Positions 63,903 to 64,000 of a stretch of DNA of 64,000 nt are shown piece by piece. A program made the translations under genes and the position numbers. The number at the start of each line of letters is the position of its first letter. The first letter of the stretch is position 1. This DNA comes from Casuarina equisetifolia. Lineage: Eukaryota; Streptophyta; Magnoliopsida; Fagales; Casuarinaceae. The DNA lies in NCBI GenBank assembly GCA_028551475.1, contig CM052359.1, positions 13,827,583 to 13,891,582 of the forward strand. Reading direction: 5' to 3'. A model generated the notes under the pieces. That model was not told where the DNA came from. It did no database searches and worked only from the letters and a program-made list of their open reading frames with translations.

Positions 63903-64000
63903 TGATGCGGAAGCAACTATGCTAACCTATACTAATGGCCTAGCCCATATGTTGAATGTCTTAGCAATTGCATATTTAGGCCATAATGTGATCCAATGGG
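63903..64000 (+). repeat. LTR family A, copy 3, runs off the window
   Basis: It begins tgatgcggaagcaactatg and matches the reverse complement of the right end of the solo LTR at 44118-44834. It is inserted in LTR family B copy 2 after agtaa (63898-63902), the likely left half of its target duplication. The right end is not in the window. Confidence 0.85.

Noticed and set aside
1-64000. CRISPR arrays, rRNA genes, operons or bacterial-type systems
   Set aside because: None is present; spliced plant genes and plant retrotransposons explain essentially all recognisable sequence.

Overview
This window is nuclear DNA of a eudicot plant. It is AT-rich, its genes carry many GT-AG introns, and LTR retrotransposons fill the space between them. 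The five intact protein genes all read as orthologues of known Arabidopsis genes, but nothing in the sequence lets me name the species. I joined exons by hand from splice sites, reading phase and remembered family sequences. Every join keeps frame from start to stop.

Layout. 1-6.7 kb: a decayed Ty1/copia element with both LTRs and a 5-bp target-site duplication, followed by a tandem copy of its 3' LTR plus flank. 7.66-7.93 kb: a long inverted repeat. 9.96-14.05 kb (+): NPGR2, a TPR protein. 16.0-16.3 kb: a doubtful small secreted ORF. 16.86-24.4 kb: a nested retrotransposon cluster of opposite orientations. 24.93-28.87 kb (+): a Rho GDP-dissociation inhibitor. 30.44-39.02 kb (-): PSAT1, phospholipid:sterol acyltransferase, 15 exons. 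40.20-47.13 kb (+): an EXO84 exocyst subunit (EXO84A-like), head to head with PSAT1, with a solo LTR in one intron. 48.15-54.66 kb (+): BARD1, with RING, extended PHD and two BRCT domains. 55.30-55.76 kb (-): a broken 3' fragment of an NRT1/PTR (NPF) transporter, cut off at an LTR-like edge. 57.2-64.0 kb: copia and gypsy remains on the minus strand, with two copies of a 1.26-kb LTR inserted and a third LTR family nested in one of them.

How the genes relate. Plant genes are not in operons. Even so, three neighbours (NPGR2, RhoGDI, EXO84) belong to plasma-membrane polarity and secretion: the PI4K-alpha1 complex, ROP GTPase cycling and exocyst tethering. PSAT1 makes sterol esters and BARD1 acts in DNA repair and meristem gene control. 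PSAT1 and EXO84 share an intergenic region of about 1.2 kb that may work as a bidirectional promoter.

I found no CRISPR array, rRNA gene or convincing tRNA gene, and no clear novel multi-gene system. The most unusual items are the 275-bp foldback, the long acidic tail of the EXO84 protein, the tandem LTR-plus-flank duplication, the datable nesting of LTR families, and the NPF pseudogene.
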